From: Ilex aquifolium
Lineage: Eukaryota > Streptophyta > Magnoliopsida > Aquifoliales > Aquifoliaceae
Direction: 5' to 3'
DNA: 64,000 nucleotides
Assembly (NCBI GenBank): GCA_951799425.1
Contig: OX637409.1
Location: 20,508,460 to 20,572,459 of the forward strand
Shown piece by piece: positions 24,243 through 34,978 of this stretch. Position numbers and translations under genes: made by a program. A model generated the notes under the pieces. The model saw nothing but the letters and a program-made list of their open reading frames with translations. It was not told the DNA's origin and made no database searches. Numbering within the stretch: position 1 is the stretch's first letter; the number at the start of each line of letters is the position of its first letter.

Positions 24243-24457
24243 CTAAAGGGTAATTCAAGTGGTAATAGAGCTGAATTATAAACTCAAACATATTGAGTTC
24301 GAATTTTGATAATCCCTTAAGGTTAAGGTATGAGAGATTTATCCCTCATGAATACCCTAGTTCCGGCATGGATGATTTGCCTTTGACCGGACCGAGAAGA
24401 GGATTAGTAGAGGTGAACATAAATTACTCATACACATTTGACCGTTGAACAAAAAAA
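24243..24457 (+). mobile_element. tRNA-derived SINE, copy 1
   Basis: It carries an A-box-like CAAGTGGTAATAGAG and a B-box-like GAGTTCGAATTTTG about 35 bp later. A conserved body follows (GAGAGATTTATCCCTCATGAATA), then a short A-rich tail (AAAAAAAAAT). The body matches the copy at 45720-45911 across most of its length, and a minus-strand relative lies at 54416-54640. Boundaries are approximate. Confidence 0.65.
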
Positions 24458-26359
24458 AATTTGAGTTAACAATCATTCATGATGCAAAGCCTATATTATT
24501 TGAAAAACTCTATGAATTTACTGTCTGACGCAACAAACGGTACATCATTTAGAGTTTTTTACGATGAGTTACAACAATTTTACTAAAGGCTATCCAATCT
24601 ATCTAGTCAATTCAAAAATTAATATTTTGATTTGGTTTAATCATACATTTTTAAGCCTCTTATGTCTTGCAAGAGTCTTTTATAGTTCCTAAATATTTTT
24701 ATGTATTAGTCAAGGGACTTAAATAGTAGTTTTGAAAATCCAAAGTTGTCAATATCTATGCTTGGAGGGATGTTCCAACCTTCAGCTTTTTGAGAAGAAT
24801 GTTTTCTTCTTGTTAGACTATTACCCTTTTCGCCGATTTTTTATTATTTGGCGAGTTTTGTTTTGTATCTCTTTGATGGATTCGTTAGAGTTGTGAGCTT
24901 ATACCCAGTTCCTTAGATTATCAGGTATATTACCCTTTTTCACGTTTTCGATGTCAAAGTGTTAGATTAGATTTTCCTAACGTTTTAAAAAGGCTATTCA
25001 CTAGTAAAAAGAGTCTGCTATGGGATACCACCAGCAGTATCTCTTTGATATTGAGGTTCCATTCAGGTAAGTCTCCTGCTGCAGCTGTGAACATTGAGGA
25101 CCATCCAACATTTTTCATGCAAGTCCTGAAAGTTGTAAGTAAACATCTGCTACAAGGCAATAGTAAATTAGCATCCATAAACATTCAAGTGCAATAAGAA
25201 TATAATAAAATACAAGGGAAAAAAAAACCTAAAAATGATGACAGAAGTGTGAATGGCTTAATAAGTCAAAGATTTAGATTTTGATTATGCAATGCGTTCC
25301 GGAGTCATGTGAGCTTAACCCAAAAAAGAAAATATCGTATAGTCTGAATCCATAGTGTTAAATGGTATTAAAACACGGTTTCAAGTTCGAATCTTATAAA
25401 AGACATTTTGATTGATCCTGCATGATGAGTAGTGTACTGGTGATAAAAAATTATGTTCAGTTGTGAGTAGCTGTTCTTACCGAGGCAGCAAACGAGAGAT
25501 CCGTTAAATTCCACAGGTCTGCAGCGTCATACTCCTACAAATAAAGGTCTCTCTCAATGAGAGATTTGTTCTCCAAACAAGTTGTCGATTTGCAACCACA
25601 AAGCAATCATTATCAGTCCATATACAGATTCTTGTGAGTGCATAGCTAATAGCTTCATTGCGATGGCTAGATAGCAACCCCTTATCCATCCACACTGGTT
25701 TACTAGTTTCAGCTAAGCTAGCAAAACACTGAGATTTTGACTAAAAACAGACAAAGGACGCAAAAGATGCCACCAGAGAGCCACATTAAAAGGCTATGGC
25801 ATCAACATTGACAAAACAAATTGCAATATAATTACACTTTCAGACATATGATATACAGTGCCGGGTCAGCTGATCATAAAAACAAACACTATTGAGAATT
25901 TTTGGCTAGTTGATCTGTTGCCATATATCAAAAGCAGAACTTGAAATCAGAAGGGAAAAAAAACAATTCAAGAGAGAGGTCAAGAGCTTAATTAACACAA
26001 AAATCATAGTTTGATGACCATATGTGTAGTTTATTCTTAAATCTTATAAGAGGCTTTGGTATAATTCCTTCGTATAACTCGCAAATTATAACTTCTATAG
26101 ACTCTAAAATGGGATGATCAAAAAAGAAAAAAAACAATATCAACAAAGAGGGATAGAGCAGAAAGAAAGAAAAAGAACCAGCACAATGTCCAAACTGATG
26201 CTCCAAATTTCTGGAAAAAAAACTGCTTAAGCTGAAATTTAAGTAGCATCCAAGCCAAAGTTCAAACAGCTTACACATAATTAGATCCACAGATTACAAC
26301 AGAAATTAATGTCTAGGAGATCCCCAAACGAGATACAGAATTAGTTTCTGATAGCCACA
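24458..26359. other. Intergenic DNA and probable 3' UTR of the Myb gene
   Basis: I see no assignable gene. Minus-strand frames at 25504-25695 and 24954-25184 are short and unrecognised. The part nearest 26359 (about 26.29-26.36 kb) probably belongs to the 3' UTR of the minus-strand Myb gene. A possible SINE-like B box (AAGTTCGAATCTTA) lies at about 25383. Confidence 0.4.
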
Positions 26360-28354
26360 TCATGGAACAACAGGTTTGCTATCCCATGCCTCTCTTGCTT
26401 CAAGTAAATTTGGACAATATCGCTTTGCTAGAATTTCAACTTGGTCAGCAAATGATTTGTTCCTATAGTGGCCTATGTGACGAACCATTTGGTCCCAACG
26501 CTTACGACATAACTCTCCAGATCTGTGGTCAAGAAGCTCATCCCAGTTCACATCTTCTATGCAGCATGCATCCAATTTAAAAAGTCCATCAATCAAGCGA
26601 TAGTCATCAGTGTCAGCCCATATACCTTCAGCTACCATAGATGATGTTAACTGAGTGTACCATTTCGTACAGCAAGTGGTATTGATTCGAGTGGACAATT
26701 TGTCACTGATTGCCTCCCAAGGAATATTATCTCGCAACATGCCATGCTTCGATTTCTTTTCCTCAAAAGCTCTCATTTGCAGATCTGTGTTCACTAAATC
26801 AAATAAAGTCTGGTACTCCTCCTGGGACCAATGTCCTTTCTTCATGTTACTTAATTTTATTCGGCGCCATGTATCCTTCACGTGAAACCTGTGTTTGCCA
26901 AGTTCATCAGCCAATGACTTCCAATCATTCCCATGTTTCTCCTGGTACTTTCGGATAAGTTCATACTCGTCTTGCGTCCACTTACGCTGCTCATCCCTTT
27001 CAAACAAAATATGAGCACGGTAATAAATGGCCAAAGGAGGCCTATATGGTATGGCAGCCCCAATTTCTTTCCAACAGTTTCTTGTTTCAGGGTGAGAGCT
27101 ACAGTGCATAACCATGTCCAGGCCTTCTTCACCCAAGCCATGTGCCTCGATATAGTTAAGAACAGCCTCTTTAACGATTTCATCTTCTTCTCGCGAGAAC
27201 CGCTTACCTCGCACTAAGTCGTCCTCCCAGTTTTTTCCCTTCCCTGTACTTGGATCGTCTGACAAAGGGAAAATTTCCACATGACCGGAGAACCTCACTT
27301 TCTTCAATTTTCCTTCACCTTTGGGACTTTCAGAATCATCAACTTCTGGGACCTTCCTCTTCCCTGTATTACCATTTTTGGCCACACTGTCCTGTGCCTT
27401 ATCCTTTTTCTTCTTCCTCTTCTTTGATTCAAAATTTTCAGCAACATTCGCATCATATTTATTCAGCGATTTTCCAATCTCTTTACCATCTTGGGTTTTT
27501 TTCTTTCCCTCAACATCACAATCCTCAATGTCATTTCTCTCTTTTCTCTCCTCCTTTTCTTTAGTCCCTTCTTCCCAATTCTTCATTTCAGTGATACCTT
27601 CTTTCTCAGGGCTTCTGTTCCCTTTAACTGCATCTTTCCCTGTAATCACATTGTCCACAATTTTCATGGAAGACGAAACGGTATCACTTCCATCTTTCTT
27701 TCTCTCCTTCTTATGGTTCTTTTTATTGTTTTTTCTTGGTTTCAAGACACCATCACTCCCTACATCTGCCCGATCAATTGTTTGCAAGCCCCTATTCCAT
27801 TCTCCTACTGCATCATTTAACTTGTTTTTATCTTCAACAGATTCCAATCCTCTCTTCTTCTTTTCCTTCTTCTGATCTTTCTCCTTTTGTAGATCACCAT
27901 CGACTTCAACAAAATCCTTTCCATTTACAGCTTCGTCACGGATACCATCGAGTCCAATGTCACCACCAACCTCATGTTTCTTCTTCTTCTTTTTCTTTAC
28001 CTCATCTTCTTTGTTCAATCTTACATTATTTTCCACCCCCACAGATGCCCCATCTGTGCAGTCAGTTACCTCTTTGCTAAATTCAGATTTTATGTTCTTT
28101 TTTCTCTGGCCTTTCTCCACTTCAGTATCACCTTCTATTTTCGCAGCACCCTTGCCAATTACAGCTTTAGCATGTATACCATGGAGTTCACCATCACCAC
28201 CCACCTCATGTCTCTTCTTATTTTTTTTTCCCTGAACTTTTTCATGCAAGTTCAAATTACTTCCAAATCCCGTGGAAATTGCATCTGTGCTGTCAGTTAC
28301 TTGTTCCAAATCACCGGTCTCATATTTCTTGCTTTTCTTGGACTTCTTGCCCAT
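26360..28354 (-). CDS. REB1/TTF1-like Myb-domain protein (RNA polymerase I termination factor-like)
   Basis: A single uninterrupted reading frame of 664 aa. The chosen ATG at 28354 gives MGKKSKKSKKYETG; the frame extends four codons further only to a GTG. Residues 1-355 are charged and low in complexity, with many lysine runs. They include an internal duplication (about 19-69 and 96-147) sharing HEVGGD and KK runs. The C-terminal half has successive Myb/SANT-like units: KRFSREEDE (about 384), RKWTQDEYELI...HVKDTWRRI (about 457-500), KGHWSQEEY (about 505) and a final RSGELCRKRWDQM. This layout is that of plant REB1-like proteins related to yeast Reb1 and mammalian TTF1, which bind rDNA and stop RNA polymerase I. 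Function in plants is inferred from the family. It is likely nuclear or nucleolar because of the basic tracts. Confidence 0.88.
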   Translation of the reverse strand: MGKKSKKSKKYETGDLEQVTDSTDAISTGFGSNLNLHEKVQGKKNKKRHEVGGDGELHGIHAKAVIGKGAAKIEGDTEVEKGQRKKNIKSEFSKEVTDCTDGASVGVENNVRLNKEDEVKKKKKKKHEVGGDIGLDGIRDEAVNGKDFVEVDGDLQKEKDQKKEKKKRGLESVEDKNKLNDAVGEWNRGLQTIDRADVGSDGVLKPRKNNKKNHKKERKKDGSDTVSSSMKIVDNVITGKDAVKGNRSPEKEGITEMKNWEEGTKEKEERKERNDIEDCDVEGKKKTQDGKEIGKSLNKYDANVAENFESKKRKKKKDKAQDSVAKNGNTGKRKVPEVDDSESPKGEGKLKKVRFSGHVEIFPLSDDPSTGKGKNWEDDLVRGKRFSREEDEIVKEAVLNYIEAHGLGEEGLDMVMHCSSHPETRNCWKEIGAAIPYRPPLAIYYRAHILFERDEQRKWTQDEYELIRKYQEKHGNDWKSLADELGKHRFHVKDTWRRIKLSNMKKGHWSQEEYQTLFDLVNTDLQMRAFEEKKSKHGMLRDNIPWEAISDKLSTRINTTCCTKWYTQLTSSMVAEGIWADTDDYRLIDGLFKLDACCIEDVNWDELLDHRSGELCRKRWDQMVRHIGHYRNKSFADQVEILAKRYCPNLLEAREAWDSKPVVP

Positions 28355-29330
28355 CTTCCCAAGCACAACCTATTCTTCTACTTTCATGCCAATGTGTATG
28401 CAACACCTCCGCCGGAATTCACCACCAGTTGTTTCTGCAGACAAAAAAAACAATAGATAAGTCAAAAGGCCAAAATGATCAAGTGGAAGCCGCTACAGAG
28501 TATTAATGAGAACACTCATAGGCAAACTAACTGTTTAACTCTCCTCTACCCAGATGCCTGCTACCCCCTTGTTTTGCCTAACCTCAATCTCAAAAAGAGA
28601 AAACTGAGAACAATCATTCACATTGCTCACATTGTAAGATGAAATCCCCTCACAGAGTCACATCTTAAACTCCATAAATCTCTCTCCCCCCCCCCCCCCC
28701 CCCCTCTTCTTTCTTTTAGGAGAATTAGAGTTGCTTTTTGAATTCCATACTTTTATCTTGTACTCTATGGAATTGCATGATTGAAATCGAAAAATAAAAG
28801 CCTATGACAAACTTATTTCTAAACTCCATAACTTTGATATCTAAAAATTATCTCATCCTAGAATGAGCTCCTTTGATCCTGATAGAAGGTTATTCCAGTG
28901 TAATTATAAGTTGTCCAATGCACTGAGGCACCAAACAAGTCGCTAAATCCAAAACTAACTGTACTAAACAGCTTCTGGAAATAGTCTTATATCTTCCTAA
29001 TTGACAAGAACCACAGTTACAATCTCATGAGCATCACAATTTAGCAAACAAAATGCTCTAAAAACCATACAGAAACATAATATAGCAATTCCCTGATAAG
29101 GAATCAAGTTATAACTGCAAGAAACAATCAATCAGAAAAAGAAAAGAAAAGAAAAGAAAAGACTGGCTTAAAAAACTTATACCAAAAGACAGGCGAATAT
29201 ATAGGTCGCGACAGAGAAAGAAGGGAATGCTTACCAGCAAGAAAACTAGATCTGCGAGCGAGATTGAGGATAGTCTATTTCACTAAAGCACATTGTAATA
29301 GAATGTGCATTCCATTCCTTCTATTCCAGG
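28355..29330 (-). promoter_or_regulatory. 5' UTR and 5' UTR intron of the Myb gene
   Basis: On the minus strand an acceptor TTTTTGTCTGCAG|AAAC puts the second exon start at 28434. A donor TTGCTG|GTAAGC puts the first exon's end at 29235. The result is an 800-bp intron within the leader (28435-29234). Inside it are a 19-base poly-C run on the plus strand (28686-28704) and an AAAAG microsatellite (about 29137-29160). The first exon probably starts near 29.3 kb. Splicing here is inferred from sites only. Confidence 0.6.
28686..28704. repeat. Poly-C run of 19
   Basis: Nineteen consecutive C, flanked by TCTCT and TCTTCT, within the leader intron of the Myb gene. Confidence 0.85.
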
Positions 29331-30092
29331 GTTTAATTCTCAACCAGTGCCAAACATTGGAATGGTAATGAAAATTCCATTCCATTCCCAAATTCATCAT
29401 TTTCCCATATTGATTTCATTCCTACTCAAAAGCATTATTGCGTTCAATTCCTATCATCCTTAACTGCAATCCTGTAATTTTAAACTGAGGCTTAAAATTG
29501 TTTCCAATTCTAACTGAATCTGGGTAACATGTTACATTGAAGTAAGTACACCTATTAATTATAAAACCTAATATTAAATAAGGTAAAATGCACGACCAAC
29601 ATACTCATACATAATCATATAACCAACAAATTCACCAGAAAGTATGATTGACCTCAATGGTAGACATAACAAATAAAAAAAAATATATATATATAACTTT
29701 GCTTGTTGTACATAATCCCACCTCTATAGTACTTGTATACCGTTCTCCATGGCAGACAAAGACAGATAATATAAATTTGTTCATCATGCATCATCCAACA
29801 TATTAATTTCATGATTATAAGTAAGGTACAAATCAATTTTCCATCCACGCAGACTCGAGTATTCGCCCGCTATCTTGTCGAAAGGTCTATTCCAGTGACA
29901 TCGTTGACATAGCATGAAATCCTGGGCCAAGTTCATGGTGACAAGTCCTGCAGCTTCCATTCTCTTATCTTCCTCTATTACGTGATTTCGTTCTTCGACA
30001 AATGACCTCAGTTTGACCAATAGAGTCCCCCGCAACCACCCTACCTATTCACATAGTAAGAAAAAACCGTAACTACACTAGATTTAAATCGA
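29331..30092. other. Intergenic DNA with an unassigned exon-like frame
   Basis: The first part is rich in ATTCCATTCC/GGAATGG repeats, as seen in small plant transposons. The minus-strand frame at 29784-30035 is described separately. Nothing else is supported. Confidence 0.4.
29784..30035 (-). pseudogene. Unidentified exon-like fragment, about 83 codons
   Basis: The minus-strand frame has balanced, protein-like composition, unlike the repeats around it. It is amphipathic and charged (LLVKLRSFVEERNHVIEED), then has CQRCHWNRPFD and an aromatic end. It lacks an ATG at its start. It is preceded by an acceptor-like TAGGTAG, so it may be one exon or a fragment of a gene captured or left behind. I do not recognise the family and see no companion exons. 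It could equally be chance. Confidence 0.25.
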
Positions 30093-30494
30093 ACAAGTTG
30101 TGCATATCCCTAACTTTGCTATGCCCCATAACCATGGTTGACCAAGGCACAATATCCCTCTTGGGCATCTTAAACAATTTAAACACCGTAGTCATCTATC
30201 CAGCTATTGCACATATGCACCCAAATAGAGTATTGCAACTCGTATCTCTCTCAAGAATTTCAACAAACAATTTTCAAGCTTCCTTCAATTCACCCGCTCA
30301 CACCAACCCACCATCATTGAATTCAAGAAAAAATATCCCTACACTATCACATCAAACAAAACCTTAGCATAATTAAAACAAATATGTTCAATTTTCCTAA
30401 TCTGCTCAAGCTCAACCCTCGGCCATAAGCAAAATAAAAAAAATTGTCCTAATCTGCTCAATTGATCAAACAATATGCTCTTAATTAATTGCAT
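30093..30494 (+). repeat. Direct repeat A, first copy
   Basis: About 400 bp starting ACAAGTTGTGCATATCCC and ending TTGCAT. It recurs in the same orientation at 33443-33862. By eye the first 280 bp differ at about ten positions (roughly 96% identical). Further on, one copy has about 17 extra bases. It has no coding signal. The two copies flank about 2.95 kb containing two further repeat units. There is no primer-binding site or polypurine tract, so I do not call them LTRs. Confidence 0.85.
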
Positions 30495-30520
30495 TAGGGG
30501 TCCAAAATGGGCCAAAACTC

Positions 30521-31553
30521 AGGGATCGTTTGTTAATGTTTTTGTTTTCGCGTTTTAAAAAAAATTAACAATAGAGACAATTTTTGCTTTGTTTTGTGAT
30601 AAATACTGAAGACAAAAAACATGTTTTGGAATTATTTATGTTTATCTCTCTATAAAAATAAAAATAAAAATAAAAATATATGTTTGGTAACCACTTCAAA
30701 TTATACAAATACAAATCAAAATTTATAATATCACCTATAACAAAATACAAATCAAAATTCATTATTCCAATACATCCACTAATTTATCAAATAACACAAA
30801 GTAAAATAATTAGATTAAATAAGTTATTAAACATAGCACACATTCAACACACACATTCAACACACTTAACACATTCAGCACACGCAACACACACCCAACA
30901 CAAAACACATAAAAATACATAAAATTTTTGAGGGAAAAAAGGAAAAAAAAAAAAAGAGGGACCTATTCAACTAAGCATATATATACAGATCTATGTATAT
31001 ATATGCATACATATACATAGATCTAAAAGTGTTTACCCTATTGTTCACAACGAAAAAGAGAAAGATTGATGGAGATTCTACGAGGATGACTTCTTCGGAT
31101 TCTGGGTTCAAAGCATCGAGGAACAGAGCTCCATCGTCTTCTTCAGGTTTGTTGTTCTTTAGTCTTTTTCGTCGTCCAGAACATACAGATGAGAGGGGTG
31201 TGTGTGTGTGTGTGTGTGAGACGGACCAGAGTGAGACGAGTGAAAAAAAAGACAAAAAAAACCCACTATTTATACCTCCATAAAAAAAGAACCTCTGTTG
31301 TTGTTGTTAACAAGATTCGAAGTACAGACCTCATTAAAAAATTTTGAGGCAAAATCCGCGTGTTTCCAGTTTGGTTTTTTCTTGAAACATCATTTTTTTG
31401 TTCCCATTTTTTTAGCTTGTTTCCAAGACAACTTAAATGAAACAAAAACAAAAACAATTACCACACATACTTTTATTTTATTTTTTGGCAAAAACTCAAA
31501 ACAAAAACATAAAACAGGAAACAAAAACAACAAACAACAAACAAATAACCCCT
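30521..31553 (+). mobile_element. Terminal-inverted-repeat unit U1
   Basis: The left end is AGGGATCGTTTGTTAATG. The right end, reverse-complemented, reads AGGGGTTATTTGTTTGTTG. The flanks share CTCA. The interior has a mirrored AGATCTATGTATATATATGC segment (about 30.98-31.02 kb), a GATGG...TCTTCTTCAG exon-like stretch and a TG microsatellite (about 31200-31218). It ends in a conserved 100-bp block (ATTTATACCTCC...GTTAACAAGATTCGAA...CTCATTAA...GCGTGTTTCC) that recurs in U2 and U3. It has no transposase. The superfamily is not settled. Confidence 0.55.
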
Positions 31554-31570
31554 CAGTTTGTTATATAAAG

Positions 31571-33440
31571 AGTGTATTTGGTAACATTTTTGTTTTTGTG
31601 CTTTTAAAAAAATAAAAAATAAAAATAAAAATAATTTTTATTTTTTCTGTTTGATAATTATTTATATTTAACAAATTATGAAAAAAATAAAAAATATATT
31701 TGATAACTAATTCATAACTTAAGCTATATTCCAATTACCAACTTTATATTACAAAGGGTATTCTTTCATTTATTAGTTTATTCTTTGAAAATGCTATGCT
31801 TTGCTTATAAATCATCAACCAACACAAGGAAATATGAAAACATAAGCATTTTTCTATGCGTATACACCCTTAGATGCTCATTAATCATCATTAACCTTGT
31901 GTGGTTTGTACTCTGGGCAGTATGTCGAGCTCTTAACAAGATCAAAGTCTGAAGGAAAATTCCCAACAAATTACTTGAGACATGTTGACAAATTCTGAAG
32001 GAATTAATCAAAACAAAAGGTTTCCAAGACACAAACCTAGAAACATACACACAAAAGCACAAACACCCTTAGATCGTAGCTAAATATTACACTATATATG
32101 CAGATCTATATATCTATATACATAGATCTATGTATATATATACTACAAAGCTAAAAAAATTATCTTTCATAAATAGATGAGGTCAGATCTGGCTTCGAAG
32201 AGGGAGATGATGTTTGATCTGAGCTTGAGAAATAGATATGAGGGAGAGGGAGAGATGATCTAACATTCGGTTTCTTCGTTTGGCAGAGACGAGAAAGAGA
32301 GAGAAGCTTGAGAGATACAAAGAGACAGACGAGAGAGAGAGAGAGAAGAAGGAGATAAGATGACTTTTATAGTTTCGACCATAGTTGTTAGTATCGTACG
32401 ATACGCGATACGTATCGTACGATACGTTCCGATACGGAGCCAAAAAACGATACGGATCGTAGGTCTGTATCGTTTTTGCGTCGTATCATCCAATACACGA
32501 TACACTTTTACGATATGATACGTATCGGTACGATACGAATGATACGCGCAAAAGCTGTTTTTTTTTTTTTTTTTTGGAACGATGTTATTTTGTATTAATA
32601 AGAGGCTGATTTTTTTATCCCTGCCACTGAAACGACGTCATTTAGTGGCTAGGGTTTACCAAAAAAAATAAAATCCCTCTTTTCCACTCCTCTGCGATGT
32701 TTGCTGCCTTCCTTTTGCGATCTGGACTTCACGACGAACCCAGACGATGAAACGACGAACCCAGTCAGCCCCTCTCTGTTCTCGGTCTTCTATCTCTTCA
32801 CTCTGTTCTCGGTCTTCTCTCTGTTCTCCATCTTCTCTCTGTTCTTCATCGACCAAGGCAGCAAAATTTGAGAAGCCATCGAAGCAGGATCTGTTGCTGC
32901 AACTGCCTTCTTCTTCCTCCTCCAGCTACTCCATTTCATACCAGTTCAGTGTAAGAAATTCTGTTAATTTATTTACAAAACCAAATAATTTTTTTTTTGT
33001 GAATTATTACAAAGCTGCAGCTGCCTTTTTTGGTCCGTAATTTATTTACAAAGCTATGGTTGTGAACTTTGCATTATAATATAAGTGAACTATGTTGATG
33101 ACTTGAATAGTTGGTGGAGTATTAATGAAATTCTATATTTTTATGAGTGTCATCTTTTTTTTCAAAGGTATATATATTTTATTATTATTTATTTAAAATT
33201 ACACCGTATCTTACGATACACGATACGATACACTATTTTTAAAAACGATACGCCTTCCGATACACGATTTGATAACTATGGTTTCGACCAAAATTCGGTG
33301 GTTTTGGTGCTAATGGGGTTCGATGGATGAACCTCATTAAAGACCCCCCTTGGCGCGTGTGTTTCTATTTTTTGTTGTTTTGGAAAGCATCAAATTTCTG
33401 TTTGTGTTTTCAAAACAAGGTGGTTGAAAAAAAAACGAAA
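31571..33440 (+). mobile_element. Repeat unit U2, interrupted by a hAT-like element
   Basis: The left end (AGTGTATTTGGTAACATTTTTG) resembles that of U1. The mirrored AGATCTA/TATATA segment lies at about 32.10-32.14 kb. The conserved terminal block continues after the insertion at 33289 (GGTTTTGGTGCTAATGGGGTTCGA...CCTCATTAA...GCGTGTGTTTC). Removing the 901-bp hAT-like element and one 8-bp duplication leaves about 0.96 kb, near the size of U1. Confidence 0.5.
32380..33280. mobile_element. hAT-like non-autonomous element, GTATCG family, copy 2
   Basis: 901 bp, beginning CATAGTTGTTAGTATCG and ending GATTTGATAACTATG. It is flanked by a perfect 8-bp duplication GTTTCGAC (32372-32379 and 33281-33288). 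Its ends carry dense TATCGTACGATACG arrays, as in copy 1 at 14818-15401, but it lies in the opposite orientation. The interior contains a 300-bp GC-richer, CT-rich segment (about 32.68-32.95 kb, repeated TCGGTCTTCTCTCTGTTC) absent from copy 1. That segment may be captured host sequence. Confidence 0.92.
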
Positions 33441-33442
33441 AC

Positions 33443-33862
33443 ACAAGTTGTGCATATCCCTAACTTTGCTATGCCCCATAACCATGGTTGACCAAGGCAC
33501 AATATCCCTCCTGGACAACTTAAACAATTTAAACACCATAGTCATCTATCCAGCTATTGCACATACGCACCCAAATAGAGTATTGCAACTCGTATCTCTC
33601 TCAAGAATTTCAACAAACAATTTTCAAGCTTCCTTCAGTTCACCCGCTCACACCAACCCACCAATCATTGAATTCAAGAAAAATAAACCTACACTATCAC
33701 ATCAAACAAAACCTTAGCATAATTAAAACATGAAGTACCCATCCCTAAATATGCTCAATTTGCCCAATCTCCTCAAGCTCAACCCTTAGCCATAAGCAAA
33801 ATAAAAAAAAATTGCCCTAATTTGCTCAATTGATCAAACAATATGCTATTAATTATTTGCAT
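33443..33862 (+). repeat. Direct repeat A, second copy
   Basis: Same-orientation partner of 30093-30494, with extra sequence (CATGAAGTACCCATCCCTAA) in its distal part. Unlike the first copy, it runs on into further related sequence to about 34.35 kb. Confidence 0.85.
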
Positions 33863-34359
33863 AATTTTTGAAATAGAGTCCTATATAATCTTAGGTAGCA
33901 ATACAAGAGCTCTAAGACTGTATTACCAAAGTATCAAAGCTTCAATGTATAAAATATAGCATTGTCAATTATCAAAGATTCAATGTGTAAAAATCAAAAA
34001 TCAAAAATCAAAAATCAGACATCAAACATCTCACTTCACAGCATGTAAAAATAACATCAAACATGTAAAGTAGAGAAAAATCCTCAAATATACAACACAA
34101 GCTCTAAGGCAAAAACCAACAACATCTCACTTCACAGCATCAACATCTCACTTCGCAGTTAATTGCATAATCCATAAGCAAAATAATTGATCAAATAACA
34201 TGCTCAATTAATTGCATAATCCTTGAAATAGAGCCCTATAAAATCTTAATTGCATAATCTTAGGTAGCAATACAAGTATACAACACAACTCTAAGACTGT
34301 ATTACCAAAAAATCAAAGCTTCAATGTATAAAAATCAAAAATCAAATAAAGCAGATTAG
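33863..34359 (+). repeat. Degenerate tandem repeats after direct repeat A
   Basis: The phrase GAAATAGAG(T/C)CCTATA...ATCTTAGGTAGCAATACAAG...CTCTAAGACTGTATTACCAAA occurs at about 33.87 kb and again at about 34.22 kb. CATCTCACTTC(A/G)CAG occurs three times between 34.03 and 34.16 kb. There is no coding potential. Confidence 0.7.
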
Positions 34360-34937
34360 GCATAGTTTTAAAACTCGGCCCGGACATCAACCCGGGAAAA
34401 GGACCGGGTTAATGGATAAAAAATAATTATTAATATTAATAAATAAGTTAATAATTATAAAAATAGCATGTATAATGCATATTAGACCAAACAAAAACCC
34501 AAAATCAAATCACCATCCAGAGAGTTGAGAGAGAATAACAACTAAAATATGTCCAAAAATATTAATATCCCAGAAATAAATCATTTGAACAAAAAAATTC
34601 TCCATGCCTATACACAGCACAACTGCTCATAAACACCACAGCTGATCACATCAAATAAAATTAACATTTATAAACAAACATACTCACATCAGCATACAAA
34701 TATCTAAACCCAAAGATGTTATAGAACTACATATATGCTGTGTCGAAAATAAGGCATAACCATCAAGGAAACAGCAAATAACAAAACTCTAAGCATCAAG
34801 AAGAGAAACGAACAGAGGAACCAAAAAAAAAAATCGAAAACATGTCGCTATTATAACAAAATCAACTTAGAATCAGTCAAAAACAAACATTGTATTTCAT
34901 GAATCGACAGAAGAACAGGAAGGTAGAAGAGAGTAGG

Positions 34938-34978
<41 letters not shown>

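Noticed and set aside
27321-28456. Several 100-184 codon plus-strand ORFs (Phe/Ser/Leu-rich)
   Set aside because: They are antisense shadows of the lysine/glutamate-rich half of the minus-strand Myb gene.
30093-30367. ORF conserved between the two direct-repeat copies (89 and 97 codons)
   Set aside because: Similarity comes from recent duplication of the DNA. The frame has no family resemblance, and the two copies differ by a frame-altering indel near the end.
30093-33862. Direct repeats A/A' as LTRs of a small retroelement
   Set aside because: There is no primer-binding site after the first copy, no polypurine tract before the second, no matching target duplication and no coding domains.
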